A stretch of DNA of 64,000 nt, from the NCBI GenBank assembly GCA_947501475.1, contig CANMWA010000003.1:336814-400813 (forward strand), written 5' to 3'. Source of the stretch: an uncultured Aquimarina sp. Its GTDB lineage: Bacteria; Bacteroidota; Bacteroidia; Flavobacteriales; Flavobacteriaceae. Numbering within the stretch: position 1 is the first letter of the stretch; the number at the start of each line of letters is the position of its first letter. The notes under the pieces were generated by a model, which did no database searches, had not been told where the DNA came from, and saw only the letters and a list, made by a program, of their open reading frames with translations. Positions 63,888 to 64,000 of the stretch are shown piece by piece. The translations under genes were made by a program, and so were the position numbers.

Positions 63888-64000
63888 GGAGCTTTTTATA
63901 AGGTAAATTTATCTTTTCTTTTTTTATCAAATCATACAGTAGACAAGATTCCTGAATTTGTTTTCAGTATCTACCAGTATTATCAAAAGGATCAAAGCTC
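63888..64000. repeat. Direct repeat of about 112 bp, copy B
   Basis: This is the second copy of the segment at 63597-63708. It reaches the last base of the window, so further tandem units may follow. Confidence 0.8.

Larger units (their letters stand above)
63566..64000. repeat. Palindrome-rich intergenic repeat block running off the window end
   Basis: Several near-perfect palindromes occur: CCCCTCTTCA/TGAAGAGGGG (63708-63729), the CCGGTCA/TGACCGG pair (63740-63755 region) and CTCCCTTTA/TAAAGGGAG (63870-63889). They alternate with a direct repeat of about 112 bp. No reading frame is evident. The block seems to be a dispersed non-coding repeat family of flavobacterial type. Confidence 0.6.

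Noticed and set aside
1..64000. tRNA, rRNA, CRISPR array, prophage or insertion sequence
   Set aside because: None was recognised on either strand by reading; a covariance-model scan would be needed to exclude an unusual tRNA.

Overview
The window looks like chromosome of a marine member of the Flavobacteriaceae (Bacteroidota), perhaps close to Aquimarina (the genus is inference). The evidence is AT-rich DNA, promoters of the Bacteroidota type (-7 element TAnnTTTG), two secreted proteins with type IX secretion C-terminal domains, two TonB-dependent receptors, SbsA-Ig and GEVED lipoproteins and secreted proteins, and gene orders familiar from flavobacteria (DUF4270 / short GT5 synthase / panC-panD; ileS-dksA-lspA). 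No rRNA, tRNA, CRISPR array, transposase or phage gene was seen.

Layout. 1-7.7 kb: truncated DUF4270 lipoprotein and a GT5 half-synthase (minus), divergent from panC, panD and a flippase-like membrane protein, then an esterase-like TPR protein, radA and a Tas-type aldo/keto reductase. 8-15 kb: a secreted or membrane-anchored TPR-CHAT protein, a repeat plus gene remnant, two small secreted proteins, an OmpA lipoprotein and exonuclease III. 15-24 kb: a 1600-residue modular type IX cargo protein, a small lipoprotein and a second type IX cargo protein. 24-30 kb: glycyl-tRNA synthetase, a coiled-coil membrane protein, comF, an Ig lipoprotein and a nitrilase-family amidase.

30-36 kb is the accessory heart of the window. 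A minus-strand operon encodes a membrane oxidoreductase (degenerate C39-like domain, VKOR domain, DsbA-like domain) followed by three tiny genes for double-glycine-leader peptides, each with six cysteines. It looks like a dedicated system for making and exporting disulfide-rich peptides. Its promoter region shares an exact 65-bp architecture (two direct half-sites 21 bp apart, at a fixed distance from a -7 element) with two other places in the window: upstream of the 1600-residue cargo protein, and upstream of a short terminator-ended antisense transcript candidate. This suggests one regulator controls all three. A MarR regulator and a divergent TonB receptor follow.

36-47.5 kb: ileS, a dksA/TraR-like gene and lspA, with an ECF-type sigma / HEAT-repeat anti-sigma / two DUF4097 operon between dksA and lspA, then a lone receiver protein and the minus operon retropepsin-like protease / rimK / AstE-like / formyl-THF cyclo-ligase. 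47.6-60 kb: uvrC and a patatin-BamA fusion; tyrosine catabolism (hmgA, hppD) interrupted by a four-helix-bundle gene inside a 14-bp inverted repeat; a small RNA candidate; DUF3108, tryptophan 2,3-dioxygenase, an M23 lipoprotein and pgi. 60-64 kb: an Oar-like TonB receptor, a C-terminal gene remnant and a block of palindromic and direct repeats running off the window end.
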